From Cordilura impudica (taxonomy: Eukaryota > Arthropoda > Insecta > Diptera > Scathophagidae): a DNA stretch of 64,000 nucleotides. This document shows positions 45,438-57,783 of this stretch, piece by piece (position 1 is the stretch's first letter; every line of letters starts with the position of its first letter). Under the pieces are notes generated by a model. The model was not told where the DNA came from. It saw only the letters and a program-made list of their open reading frames with translations, and searched no databases. The stretch is taken from assembly GCA_963682025.1 (NCBI GenBank), contig OY821517.1, positions 105,445,972 to 105,509,971 on the forward strand, written 5' to 3'. The position numbers were made by a program, and so were the translations under genes.

Positions 45438-47477
45438 GTGTTGGACGACCACTCCTTTTCTGACCATCGATACATTGAATTTTTGCTTAGAGAAAACGAC
45501 CCGGTGGAAAGTGTCCCCAGAAATCTGAAGAGGACAAATTGGGTTAAGTATAGGAAAACCTTTGCCGGGTTATTGGCGACAATACCCTTATCTGAACCGC
45601 GTAATTCCGAGGACATAGATGGTCTAGTGGATCACATTACGACGGTTTTTAACAAATCTTTGGATGTTTCTTGCTCCGCGGCAAGGCCAAAGGGCAAGAA
45701 GAAACCACCATGGTGGTCTAGCGAGCTGCAACAGGGCAGAGACTCCTGCAGGAAACTCTTTAACAAGGCAAAGTCTTCAAGAGCGGACGAGGATTGGTTG
45801 GCCTACAAGCTGCAGCTTAAGACCTACAAGAAGAAGATTAGAACGGCAAAATGTGATTCTTGGAAAAAATTCTGTGATAATATAGAAGATGTTTCCGAAG
45901 CATCCAGGTTGCGAAAGGTTCTGGCTTCTACCCCTCACACATTAGGTTATCTGAAAGATCCATTGGGGGTGTGGACTACCTCTAGTGGGGAATCACTTAG
46001 CCTGCTACTGGATACCCATTTTCCGGGCAACTCCCCTACGTCGCTTCAGGCGTCAGGATACTCAGACGCTAGTACGACGGATATTGCTTCGGAGATAGTC
46101 AACATACCAACACTGAACTGGGCGATTGGAAGCTTCAAACCTTAAAAATCTCCAGGACCTGACGGTATCATTCCAGCTGAATTGCAGCACGTGTCGGACT
46201 ACATTTCCCCTTGGCTATGTAGGCTTTTCACTCGCTGTATCAACTTAGCTTATATACCCCTGAAGTGGAGGGAGACGATAGTGGTGTTCATTCCAAAAGC
46301 TGGAAAAAGTTCACACAGCGTCCCAAAAGACTTCAGACCAATAAGTCTATCATCGTTCTTATTGAAGACAATGGAGCGCTTGATAGATTCTTACTTACGA
46401 AGAGTTATTGATCCTAAACTGCTGACGACGCGACAACACGCTTACAGCAAGGGAAGGTCAACCGAAACAGCTCTTCACGAGCTTGTGAGTACCATCGAGA
46501 AATCGCTCTCTGTAGGAGAATACACCATGACAGCCTTTTTGGATATAGAAGGGGCTTTTAACAATGTCACACCGGACTCGATATTAGCGGCACTATCTGG
46601 TCTAGGAGTGAATTCCGTGATCATCTCACTGATTGGAAATCTGCTTGCCAACAGGCGGATAACAGCTAAATTGGGAACGACTCTAATATCCCGATTCGTG
46701 AACAGGGGAACGCCACAAGGAGGCGTTCTGTCACCACTTCTATGGAACTTAGCGCTGAACTCAATGCTACTTTCATTGGAGAGACAAGGCTGCAACGTGG
46801 TCGCCTATGCTGATGACGTGGCCATAGCCGTAAATGGGAAGTTTCTATCCACATTTAGAGACATTCTACAGAGGGCTCTCACTATGCTATCTAGCTGGGC
46901 AAGTAGTTGCGGTCTGGGGGTAAATCCGACCAAAACGGAACTTGTTCTTTTCACGAGGAAGTATAAGATACCTACCTTCGACCCTATTTCTCTTTACGGT
47001 GCTGACAGGAAGCTGAACTTCAGACGGAACTTGGAGGAAAGGGCGAAGAAGGCGGCTATAGCTTTATACTCCTGCAAAAAGGCCATTGGTAAGCGGTGGG
47101 GCTTCAGCCCGAAAATTGATTACTGGATCTACACAGCGGTGGTTCGCCCAATACTACTTTACGGGGTAATCGTCTGGTGGCCTGCACTAGAGAAGGCCTC
47201 TAATACCAACCTTCTTGCAAGAGTACAGAGAATGGCTTCCATGTGTATTACTGGTGCCCTTCGTACCACACCTACGGATGCCTTGAACATCCTCTTACAC
47301 CTAATACCGTTGGACATATTAGGAAAGCAGTCGGCGGCCTCATCGGCCATTCGACTAAGAAGCATAATACAATGGCGTGGTCATAACTGTGGCCATGGAG
47401 TGATCCTGAATAACAGGAACTTACCATTGAACGTGGATTACACCACTCCGAGGAGTGTATTCGAACGACACTACTAA
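45438..47477 (+). pseudogene. ORF2 reverse transcriptase domain of the LOA-type element
   Basis: Same frame as the endonuclease. A premature TAA at 46143-46145 breaks the conserved KSPGPDGI motif region (it follows immediately at 46149). The domain then reads RPISLSSFLLKTMERLID, AFLDIEGAFNNV (first catalytic Asp), GTPQGGVLSPLLWNL and VVAYADDVAIAV (catalytic YADD near 46804-46820), the thumb, and a C-terminal VQRMASMCITGALRTTPTDA helical region, ending at a stop at 47475-47477. Apart from the stops the coding sequence is excellent. Confidence 0.85.
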
Positions 47478-47529
47478 ACTCTGATACCGACCAGGGAATC
47501 CTGGTCAGGGGGGGGTTCCAGGTAGCAGG

Positions 47530-48387
47530 CGTTCGATAAATTTCTATAATGACGGATCGAAACTGCGTGGTCAAGTTGGTTTCGGAGTCTATTCAAAGGA
47601 GCTTGGACTAAATCTGGCTCGCAGGTTGCCAGACCACTGCAGTGTTTATCAGGCAGAGGTACTGGCAATAAAGGAAGTTGCTGACTGGTTGGGTCGGAAT
47701 ATTCTGTCTACAACCGCAGTCAACATCTACTCTGATAGTCAGGCCGCGGTAAAATCCTTGGAATCAATGTTCCTGAAAACAAGAACCACCCTTAACTGCC
47801 GCACGTCTTTAAATGAGATGGCCAAGCAGTTCGACATCAGACTCATTTGGGTCCCAGGGCACAGGAATATACCGGGAAACTGTAAAGCTGACGAGTTGGC
47901 AAGACAGGGCACTACCTTACGGGTTCCAGCGGACTTGGAATGTGTTGGTATACCCCTGGAATCTTGTAGGCTGGAACTTCGGCTTCACACCGCCGGCATA
48001 ACCGACAACAGATGGGCTAATGGATCAACGTGCAGGATCACGAGACAGATCTGGCCGGCTCTAAATCATAAGCGCACTAGCGCGCTAGTATCACTCCCCC
48101 GTAGGGAGATTTCAACAGTAGTTGCTGTTATCACTGGGCACTGCCTCATAGGGAGACACGCTGAACGCCTCAGGGTCTCGTCAAATGACTTCTGTCGTAG
48201 CTGCATGGATGTGGAGGAGGTGGAGAGCATAGAGCACTTCCTTTGCTATTGCCCGGCGCTCTCCAGAACGAGACTTCGAACATTGGGATCGCCGTTTCTT
48301 CACGATCTCTCTGATCTCTCAAATGTGGACATTTCACATATCAGGGGCTTCATCAGGAGCTCAAACTGGTTCTACGGTGGGGACTGA
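47530..48387 (+). pseudogene. ORF2 RNase H domain and C-terminus of the LOA-type element
   Basis: Lies in the +1 frame relative to the reverse transcriptase. The switch point is probably the run of eight G at 47508-47515, just after the stop at 47475. RSINFYNDGSKLRG holds the first catalytic Asp, YQAEVLAIKEVADWL the Glu, IYSDSQAAVKSL the second Asp, and VPGHRNIPGNCKADELARQG the last motif, so all four RNase H acidic positions are present. A C-terminal CRSCMDVEEVESIEHFLCYC is a Cys/His motif typical of such elements. Ends at TGA 48385-48387. Confidence 0.85.
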
Positions 48388-48484
48388 GGGGAACACCTAT
48401 TCGTCCCGTGGTATCACAATGGACCCCAGAGTCTAAGTGTGCTTTGCCTTTGGTTTAGCAGCCACTTTCAACCTAACCTAACCT

Positions 48485-48697
48485 AAGTGTATGGACCAAG
48501 TTTCAGATTGATCGGATGAGGGGAAATGACATTTGGATCACTCCGTGACTGTGCGTGAGTGACTACCCCAAAATTAATCTGTAGTCAAAACAAGGCTATG
48601 AGCTAAGTTTCAGATCAATTGGATAAGGGGGAATGGAGTTGCCCCACGACAGACAGACAGACAGAGAGTATGAGTTAAAAGGAAGAGTTTAAAAAGT
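48485..48697. repeat. family S repeat, right part
   Basis: Resumes with the duplicated AAGTGTATGGACC, then CAAGTTTCAGATTGATCGG, one more GTGACT unit, the GCCCCACGACAGACAGACAG microsatellite and GAGTTAAAAGGAAGAGTTT. It provides the piggyBac-free empty site at TTAA (48674-48677) matching 5588-5591. Confidence 0.75.
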
Positions 48698-48868
48698 AAA
48701 CAATTTGATGAACTTAATATTAAAGTATTACGTAAACACGCTGAATTTTTAGGTCATATCGTAGCACAATTATACCTGATTTACCCCATTTTAGAACAAG
48801 CCGCTCGAAGTAATGACAAACAATATTATCCTAAGTTTACCCAGGTAAATGGTTTATTTTGTGAATGA
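48674..48868 (+). CDS. orphan exon-like ORF, unidentified
   Basis: Open from the codon after TGA at 48671 to TGA at 48866-48868, without an early ATG. The translation is protein-like: QFDELNIKVLRKHAEFLGHI, then VAQLYLIYPILEQAARSND and KQYYPKFTQ. A good donor CAG/GTAAAT lies at 48844/48845 exactly where the sensible sequence ends, in phase 0, so it resembles an internal exon or a captured exon. It begins just where family S stops (its first codons are family S sequence), so its true left edge is probably near 48698. The helical LGHIVAQLYLIYPILEQA segment is amphipathic. No family could be named with confidence. Confidence 0.35.
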   Translation, partial: VKRKSLKSKQFDELNIKVLRKHAEFLGHIVAQLYLIYPILEQAARSNDKQYYPKFTQVNGLFCE

Positions 48869-49804
48869 GTGTGATTTCAACAGTATAAATAAAATATTAT
48901 GGGGTGGCATTTGTAACGCATTGAATGGTGGAGGGTATAAACATGAGTTTTCAAGTCCATTAAAATAACTACATCATGACTATTTGCGGATTCACTCATA
49001 GGGTCGTCTGATAACATATAGAATTTACGATTTAGTCTTTTCAACATTAGTTTATACATGTATCTTTTCATTACTGCAAACTATGTGCATCATGCACAAT
49101 ATGTAATAAAAATCAACAGTTGATAAACAACTAAAGAGTACAGCGATGATAAGCCAATCTCAGGTCAAACTGATTATATTTTTAAATAATACTTGTTAAA
49201 CAAATTTATGATAGTGTTAAGAGGGTTGAAGACAGTTTAGCAATAAAACGAGGAAAATATGTGTTGGACATGAAAAAATCCCATACAACCATGTAGTCAT
49301 GGATATACAACAAAACCGTGTTGTCGTTAGTGGGTGTAATTGATGGATTCATACATTTTCTAGTTTGGCGGTGAAGGTTTTTCACACATACAATTAACTT
49401 AAATGCATGGAAGTATGTGCGGCATTTTACAACTTCTTTGTTCTAAATTCTTAGTATTTCACATAATTAAGTATAAATGAAAATTTAATATGGCCATCTT
49501 ACTAACAATGTACAAACTACCTATCATTTACTAAACGCCGTGAGTTTATGATTTCCACAACAAAAATAAACGACCAAAAGCGCAAACGACAATAAGGGAG
49601 GGGTATGTATGACTTTTGTACGAAAAGAAAACGTTTTAAGTTAACTTTTAAATACATTGGAAGTATGATTTTACATTATTGTACCTGTATGATATGTGTA
49701 TTTACAGAGTATAACATTAATCGAATAAGGACATGAATCGGTTACTTAAGTTTATATGAACAATTCCGAAGCAGTTTCAGCTTAAGGTTCAACTAATAGA
49801 AAAA
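48869..49804. other. unassigned AT-rich sequence
   Basis: No gene or element end was recognised. If the ORF at 48674-48868 is an exon, this would be intron. Confidence 0.35.
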
Positions 49805-50603
49805 CAAGTAAGAAAATTATAGTCGGTCGAGACCGACTATATGATACCCTATACCATGCGTTTAGAGATCCTATCTCATAGGCCCAACTAACTGGAAATA
49901 GAAAATAATCATAAACCAAATTTGAGTGGGATTTTTATTAATTTTTTCGGCTGCAGATATGAAAAAGTTCATATCGGATGCTATATCTATATGGGGACTA
50001 GGCCCAAAAATGGAACGATCCTGACTATGTTTGGTAAAGTCTCTTGTATTTTGCAAAAATATATACAAACAAAATTTGAGAAGAATCAGTGCAATATTTT
50101 TATTTTTTGATAGATTTAAGTGAAGATCGGGAAGCAGCTGTATATGGGGCCTATGACTAAGAGTTGTCCCAGGGATCATTTTCAGACTACTCATTAATGG
50201 ATGTAATAAACGCATACAAACCCAATTTGAATAAGATCTATATGACAATTTGGATCTTATGGCAATTTATGTCGATTTCATAGGGGTCATTTGTATGGGG
50301 GCTATGTCTGAACATGGACCGATTCTCACCAATTTCAATAGCGTTCATCCTATGGCCAATGAAAGCTTACATACCAAATTTCATAGTAGATTCATATTTG
50401 CGACCTGCAGTTTGATTACAAGGTTTAGATGGACACACAGACGGACGGTCGGACAGACGGACGGACATCGTTAAATCGAATCAGTTAGTGATTCTGATTC
50501 GATCGGTATAATTAAAGATGGGTCTAGGTCAAATATTTTTGGTAGTTACAAACAGCAGCACAAAGTCATTATACCCAAGCCACATGGTGGTATAGGGTAT
50601 AAA
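49805..50603 (+). mobile_element. HINE-2: complete DINE/HINE-like element
   Basis: Starts CAAGTAAGAAAAT; the palindrome at 49818-49841 has a central CGAG instead of CTAG, so it is imperfect. subTIRs ATACCCTATACCA and the inverse with TGGTATAGGG, a GGACGG-type microsatellite near 50440-50465, end GGTATAAA. Longer than HINE-1 because it keeps a GCCTATGACTAAGAGTTGTCC segment. Confidence 0.8.
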
Positions 50604-50968
50604 AATTAGTTGGAAATCCGTTACGACTAGAAAAGTTACCAAAAACAAAGAAACAACAACAAATTTGGAAAACAAAATTTTCTTAATTTCTCAACATAAT
50701 CTCCTAATAATCATATGTTCGCTAGCTCCTTAAAATAGCCATCAACCACAGACCACCTTCTTCATAGTTGACAAATGTTTTACTACCGAGTCATTTCTTC
50801 AAGTTTGGAAACAGAAAATAACCCGAGGGAGCTAAATCAGGCGGATAAGGTGCGTGATGAAGCAATTCAAAATTTAGATCATAGATTTGGGCCATCGCAA
50901 TAGTGAATGTGTGAACTGATGCATTGTCTTGATGGAACAACACTTTCTTTTTCGCCAAATGTGGCCTT
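50604..50968 (-). pseudogene. mariner transposase fragment between two HINE-like elements
   Basis: On the minus strand, reading from about 50955 down: KKKVLFHQDNASVHTFTIAM-like sequence (second catalytic Asp) near 50950-50890, then a PYPPDLAPSGYFLFPNLKKW-like stretch near 50850-50790 and a C-terminal remnant. Similar to the mariner in 40454-40912. Both ends are replaced by HINE-like elements, which point away from each other. Confidence 0.6.
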
Positions 50969-51765
50969 TTTATACCCTATACCACTATGTGGTTTGGGTA
51001 TAATGACTTTGTGCTGCTGTTTGTAACAACCAAAAATATTTGACCTACACCCATCTTTAATTATACCGATCGAATCAGAATCACTATCTGCTTCGATTTA
51101 ACGATGTCCGTCCGTCCGTCCGTCCGTCTGTGTGTCCATGTAAAGATTGTAATCAAACTGCAGGTCGCAAATATGAATATATTTTGATGAAATTTGGTAT
51201 TTGATCTTTCATCGACCATGGGATGAACGCTATTGAAATTGGTGAGAATCGGTCTATGTTCAGACCTAGCCCCCATACAAATGACCCCTATGAAATCAAC
51301 ATATATTGCCATAAGATCCAAATTATCATACAAATCTTAGTCAAATTGGGTTTGTATGTATATATTACATCCTTTAATCGGTAGTCCAAAAATGATCCCT
51401 ATTGGACAACTCTTAGTCATAGGCCCCATATAGAGCTGCTTCCCGATCTTCACTTAAATCTATCAAAAAATAAAAATATTGCACTGATTCTTCTCAAATT
51501 TTGTTTGTATATATTTTTGCAAAATACAAGAGACTTTACCAAACATGATCAGAATCGGTCCATTTTTGACCTAGTCCGCATATAAATGTAGCACCCGAAA
51601 TGAACTTTTTCATATCTGCAGCCAAAAAAATTAATAACAATGCCACTCAAATTTGGTTTATACTTATTTTCTATATCCAATTAATTGGACCGAAGAGATA
51701 GGGTCTCTAAACCATGGTATAGGGTATCGAATAGTCGGTCTAGACCGACTATAATTTCTTACTTG
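50969..51765 (-). mobile_element. HINE-3: DINE/HINE-like element
   Basis: Minus copy: TTTATACCCTATACCACTATG start, (GTCC)n at about 51107-51127, ACTATT...palindrome TAGTCGGTCTAGACCGACTA at 51732-51751, ACTTG end at 51765. Confidence 0.8.
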
Positions 51766-52813
51766 TTATTTATATCATTTTAAAAAATAGTGTTAGAGAA
51801 ATAGGGATTTCACGTAAATATAAAGCGTTTTTAGTAGAATATGATAGCATACATAATTCAATTCATTCTAAAGTTGACTTAGGCGGTTATCGCTTGTGAC
51901 CACAGATATATTACTAAAAGGTGGAGTAACGATACTGTGTATGAGTTCACAAGTTATTAGTGAGAGTAGCCGTTCTGATAAGTGATATTGTATTAGTTGG
52001 TGTGGCACCTCCCATAAAAAATAATTATTGAATATATTTCGTGTACCATAACAGCGAGATATGTTATAATTTGGGTGACGCCATTTGTTATTAATGTATG
52101 TAAACGTGCTGAAAATGGCCGGGATCGGATAGCTCCCATACAAAGTAAGAACGAAATATAAACGTTGATGCGTATGTACATATGACTGACCATTACGGCT
52201 GAACCACCGAAGTTATCCACCTTAAATTCAAACTATATGTTAGTAAGGTGTTCCAAATTATTTTCGTTTGTGTTAGAGTCTTTTTTCTGAAAATTCTTAT
52301 TTTCGGACCGATTTGGCACAAACTCACACCGTATTATATTTGAAAAATGAAACTTTTAACAAAACATACCCAATAGGTGGTGTCTTACACGGCCAATTTT
52401 CGTTGGCTGAGGAAAATTTTAGCAGGAAAGGAAAATTTTAGCCGCAAAAATATTGGTACTGTGGTAGAAGGTGAAGAGTTAATTTTCCAACTGAATTTTA
52501 ATATTCAATTAATTTAGCAGGACTTCTACCACATAATTTGTTCTTCCAAGTTAGGTTAACAATTATACTGCTTGGAAACCTAAATGCACCAAAACTATGT
52601 AAGGGATCGCGGGTCGTTATCGAGAAAATATTGGATAACATTATTGAATCGACAATTATCAATTAATTAAACACATTTAAACACATGCAATTCCCAATTC
52701 TTCTTCAAGGTCAATCAATGAAAGTCTGTGACTTAGACTTGGAAAATTAACGCTTTGCTCATGGTAAATTACATATAGCCTGCTCCAGACAGAGTTGGTT
52801 TAGCCAAACGTTT
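51766..52813. other. unassigned sequence between HINE-3 and HINE-4
   Basis: About 1 kb with somewhat higher GC than the background, and no recognised coding sequence. Two frames near 51868-52220 have no family resemblance. It contains a GGAAAATTTTAGC direct repeat at about 52410-52440 and a TTCTACCACA/TGTGGTAGAA inverted pair (about 52458 and 52525). Confidence 0.35.
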
Positions 52814-53610
52814 TTTATACCCTATACCACTATGTGGTTTGGGTATAATGACTTTGTGCTGCTGTTTGTAACAACCAAAAATATTTGACCTAGACCCATC
52901 TTTAATTATACCGATCGAATCAGAATCACTTTTTGAGTTGATTTAACAATGTCCGTCCGTCCGTCCGTCCGTCCGTCCGTCCGTCCGTCTGTGTGTCCAT
53001 GTAAAGCTTGTAATCAAACTGCAGGTCGCAAATATGAATATATTTTGATGAAATTTGGTATATAAGCTTTTATCGGCCATGGGATGAACGCTATTGAAAT
53101 TGGTGAGAATCGGTCCATGTTCAGACCTAGCCCCCATACAAATTACCCATATGAAATCGACATAAATTGCCAAAAGATCCAAATTGTCATATAGATCTTA
53201 CTCAAATTGGGTTTGTATGCATTCATTACATCCACTAATGAGTAGTCCAAAAATGATCCCTTTGACCCCATATAGAGCTGCTTCCCGATCTTCACTTAAA
53301 TCTATTAAAAAACAAAAATATTGCACTGATTCTTCTCAAATTTTGTTTGTACATATTTTTGCAAAATACAAGAGACTTTACCAAACATGATCAGGATCGG
53401 TCCATTTTTGGACCTATTCCCTTTATAGATATAGTATCCGATATGAACTTTTTCATATCTGCAGCCAAAAAAATTAATAAAAATCCCACTCAAATTTGGT
53501 TTTTGCTTATTTTCAATGTCCAGTTAGTTGGGCCTAAGAGATAGGGTTTCTAAACGCATGGTATAGGGTATCGTATAGTCGGTCTAGACCGACTATAATT
53601 TTCTTACTTG
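52814..53610 (-). mobile_element. HINE-4: DINE/HINE-like element
   Basis: Nearly identical to HINE-1 in inverse orientation, with the longest microsatellite in the window, (GTCC)n at about 52951-52987, and the intact 24-nt palindrome at about 53574-53597. Its similarity to HINE-1 marks recent activity. Confidence 0.85.
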
Positions 53611-53754
53611 TTTTTTTTTTGTATATGAAGAAAAAGGGAGAAACAAAAAATATTGTTTACAATAAATTATTATTTACTAAGATCAGACGTACAGTATACA
53701 TATGTGTTATGTGAAATAAAATTGACTTTATTAAGAAAAATTCAATAATTGAAA

Positions 53755-54120
53755 TCTATAATATTCATAGGCTAGGCGATTTCTAGTGACCGATGTTTTG
53801 TTTTACCGTTTTATCCCGATCTTTACCAAACATATATTATTTGAAAGGTATTTCTTTTTAACCGTTTTACAGATTTACAGATTTTTTAATTTTTTCCTTT
53901 ATTTTGAGTAAATTGCATTTAAAGTTGCTACTAACACATACATAAAATTATACATATGCTATGTGTGTTTTATTAAATTTGTAATGAGTTTGTTAATGAG
54001 TTTGTTATCTTCATTCACAATAATAATAAACCATAAAAGTGTTGGATTTTGAATTGGCTAAGTTGAAAAATAAAGCTGCCCAGAAATTGCACTCGAATTT
54101 CGAGCGCTGGAATCTGCTAG
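53755..54120 (+). mobile_element. non-autonomous Helitron, copy 3
   Basis: TCTATAATATTCATAGGCTAGG start after A; CTCGAATTTCGAG palindrome; CTGCTAG end before T. Length is 366 bp. Confidence 0.85.
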
Positions 54121-55869
54121 TACATATAAAAACAAATCTTGGATTAAACTTTAAATTCGAATACCATTTAAATTTGAAGGTAATGGCTTTTCTCTTTTGA
54201 CCAGTATTTATTATAATTTCTTATTTATTGTGTGTTTATAACACAATGATGGTTTCTTTTTTAAAAATAATTAATTCTATCTGAAAAACGCATTACACTA
54301 TACAACATTTTTGGGGTCAGCTAGAATATTATATATATTTTTTTTTAAACCGAAAAGTCTAGCATATTACTGCTTAAATACTACAACTAAAATTCAATTA
54401 AGAATTATTTTTCGGTTATACCAAAAGAAACTCAAACCTTTATCCTGTTTTGGTATTTCTATCCGAAAGGAAATTGTATGAATCACATACCGAAAAAATA
54501 CAGAAAAAATTTAAATTTAACTTTGATCTCTGGAAACAAATACTACAAAATACAACGACCACAACAACTACAATAATTACAGCTATTACACACAAGAAAC
54601 ACAATAAAGAATAACAACAATAACAAGAAAATTTACAAATCATTTTTATTGAAATCTCGGGACCTATTGAGCCACTTTTGATAATTTTAAACAGCAACCT
54701 ACTCAGGATATCAATGAATCATTTTTACTAAACATTACTAACCAGCTGACATATTCAGGGCTTGATCCTGATTTCCACAGACGGACAGACAAAATAACGG
54801 ACATGGCTACAGCAACTCACCTTGTTATAAGGAGCAATAATATATATATGTTTGAAGGGATCCACATTTTTTTTCTAAGTATTATAAATGGAATGCCCAA
54901 TTTACATATATCCTCTGCATACTGGTGTGGTGGGTATAAAATATATTCGCGGTCATGTCAAGATTAACAAAAATACAGTAATATTAAAATCATTAACATG
55001 GTCCACAAAAAATGTTCCACAAAAAAAATTTTAAGTCAACATTTTTTTCATCAGCTGTTATAGCGTCATTATAACATTATATTTCTCAATTTGGTGTATA
55101 AATTATTAAAATTTGCCTAGATTTTCGAGTCATGTTTACAGTTTTTAAAAGTTTTGACATGCCTGGTCTCTTGGAATGTCTTTCAGTATTTAATCAAAAA
55201 GGCACTAATTATTGCAGTGGCATTAGGCATTTGTAATAAATGCATTTGGGATTTCCATCAAAGAACTTGTTTCCAAATTAATACTCGCATATTTGTACCT
55301 GACAGCAGTTTTCAAAATTTAATTCGCTTCAAATTCGAAATTCTGTAGGTACTACTATAAAATCAATAATATATGATTATCGGAAGATGCATATGAATCG
55401 TTTGCATATATTATGGATTAAATTTAATTCTTTTGATTAATCCTTATCCTTTTAAAATATTCTTCACTTAATGTTAGATAAAATTTTTCAATAAGTTTTT
55501 TAAAGGTGTTGTTTTTAATTTGAATAAAAAATGAATTATTTCTGGAAAACTATTTTTTCTCTGGAAAATTGAGTGTACAAAATTTCTAAAATTTTATTTT
55601 TGCTTGAAAAGTTTCATCTTTGCTTCATTCTTGAACAAAGTAAATATGCTGAAAAGCTAATTAAAGTCATCTGTCCAACAATGTCATGTTAACACTATTA
55701 CAGTACTTTCTAGATAGCGATACTAAAATATCTGTCGCCACATAATTCTAGATGCTTTTGGTACTTCCAAATGTTTTTTCTATATAAAAAAATTTGAATC
55801 AGACGATAAGTTTATATCTGCTATGTCGAGTAATTAATCCATTAAATCAAAAAAAAAAAAAAAAAAAAA
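54121..55869. other. unassigned AT-rich sequence
   Basis: A short CACAGACGGACAGAC stretch near 54777 and GTGGGTATAAAATA near 54931 suggest an eroded HINE-like fragment. The 64-residue frame at 55154-55348 was not recognised. Confidence 0.35.
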
Positions 55870-56576
55870 TAGTAAGAAAATTATAGTCGGTCTAGACCGA
55901 CTATACGATACCCTATACCATGGCTTAGAGACCCTATCTTTCGGTTCAACTAATTCGATATAGAAAATAAGCATAAACGAAATTTGAGTGGCATTGTTAT
56001 TATTTTTTTTTTGGCTGCAGATATGAAAAAGTTCATATCGGATGCTATATTTTTATGGGGACTCGGTCGAAAAATGGACCGATCCGAACCAAATTTGAGA
56101 AAAATCTGTGCAATATTTTTGTTTCTTGATAGATTTAAGTGAAGATCGGGAAGCAGCTCTATATGGGGCCTATGACTAAGAATTGTCCTATAGGGATTAT
56201 TTTTGGACTACTAATTAATGGATATAATAAACATATACAAACCCAATTTGACTGAGATCCATATGATAATTTGGATCTTATGGCATTTTTGTCGATTTCA
56301 TAGTGATCCTTTGTATGGTGACTAGGTGTGAACATGGACCAAATTTCACCAATTTCACCAATTTCAATAGCGTTCATCCTATGGCCGATATTTGCGACCT
56401 TTAGTTTGATTACAAGGTTTAGATGGACACACAGACGGACGGACGGACGGACATCACTAAATCGACTCAGAAAGTGATTCTGAGTCGATCGGTATAATCA
56501 AAGATGGGTCCAGGTCAAATATTTTTGGTAGTTACAAACAGCAGTACAAAGTCAATATACCCAAACCACATAGTGG
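55870..56576 (+). mobile_element. HINE-5: DINE/HINE-like element, right tip lost
   Basis: Starts AGTAAGAAAATTATAGTCGG with the palindrome; (CGGA)n at about 56435-56450; the body breaks off at CCAAACCACATAGTGG, before the terminal subTIR and TATAAA. The start follows a long poly-A run. Confidence 0.8.
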
Positions 56577-56808
56577 ATATTATTCGCTATTTTTGATATT
56601 TCGATTTTGCTAGTACCAATCTTAGCTTTCCCAGAAACTCGATCGTAGAACTTTTGGTTGTGAATTGTGGTCTTATATGGTTTAATCCAATTTCTGCAAA
56701 ACAACATCGCACGAAAAGAAAAAAAATATGGATAACTGAACTTGTTCATAAATATCTGAGTTAGTTAGCCTATTCAGTAATTTTTAGAAGAGGGCTGACG
56801 TGACCATA
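56577..56808. other. unassigned spacer between HINE-5 and HINE-6
   Basis: A minus-strand frame reads through this segment without a recognised product. The HINE-like elements on both sides are in opposite orientation. Confidence 0.3.
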
Positions 56809-57600
56809 ATTATACCCTATATCACTTTATGGTTTGGGTATAATGACTTTGTGCTGCTGTTTGTAACTACCAAAATTATTTGACCTAGACCCATCTTTTA
56901 TTATACCGATCGACTCAGAATCACTCTCTGAGTCGATTTAGCGATGTCCGTCCGTCCGTCCGTCTGTGTGTCCATGTAAACCTTGTAATCAAACTACAGG
57001 TCGCAAATATGAATATATTTTGATGAAATTTGGTATATAAGCTTTCGTCAGCCATAGGATCAACGCTATTGAAATTGGTGAAATTCGGTCCATGTTCAGA
57101 CCTAGTCCCCATACATATGACCCTATGAAATCGACATAAATTACCATATGATCCAAATTATCATATAGATCTCAGTAAAATTGGGTTTGTGTTATTATAT
57201 TATATCATTAATCAGTATCTAAGAAATAATCCCTATATGACAATTCTTAGTCATTGGCCCCATATAGAGCTGCTTCCCGATCTTCACTTAAATCTATCAA
57301 AAAACAAAAATATTGCACATATTTTTCTCAAATTTGGTTTGTACAAGTTTTTGCAAAAAATAAGTGTCCTTACCAAATATGGTCAGGATCGGTCCATTTT
57401 TCGACCTAGTCCCCATATAAATATAGCACCCGATATGAACTTTTTCATATCTGCAGCCCAAAAAATTAATAACAATGCCACTCAATTTTGGTTTATGCTT
57501 ATTTTCTTTATCGAATTAGTCGGACTGAAGAGATAGGGTATCTAAACCATGGTATAGGGTATCGTATAGTCGGTCTAGACCGACTATAATTTCTTACTTG
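56809..57600 (-). mobile_element. HINE-6: DINE/HINE-like element
   Basis: ATTATACCCTATATCACTTT start, short (GTCC)n near 56946-56962, palindrome near 57565-57588, TTACTTG end. More diverged than HINE-1 and HINE-4. Confidence 0.8.
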
Positions 57601-57783
57601 TTTTTTATATGATTATGAGTAAAATGGGTTGTAATGTCTTGTTATTTGCAACCCCTGGCAACATTTGACATCTAAAATGAAATTGCCAACATCTTGGTAA
57701 TTTGTTTTTGTTTGACAACCGGATTTATAAGAAATATTTTTCTCTGAATTAAACCCCATACAAACTAAAACTAAAAATCATTA

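Larger units (their letters stand above)
43814..48484 (+). mobile_element. LOA/I-type non-LTR retrotransposon, about 4.67 kb, with 13-bp target duplication
   Basis: Flanked by direct copies of AAGTGTATGGACC (43801-43813 and 48485-48497). Carries a GC-richer 5' untranslated region (43814-44237), an ORF1 relic, and ORF2 with endonuclease, reverse transcriptase and RNase H in that order. The RNase H and the INLHH...QEPW endonuclease start point to the I superfamily, closest by eye to LOA/Bilbo. The 3' end is TCAACCTAACCTAACCT without a poly-A tail. GC content and codon quality are far above the surroundings, showing a young insertion, yet it has three in-frame stops and two frameshifts. Confidence 0.9.

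Noticed and set aside
46475..47574. Several minus-strand frames of 60-106 residues
   Set aside because: Antisense shadows of the GC-richer LOA-type reverse transcriptase; no protein-like motifs.
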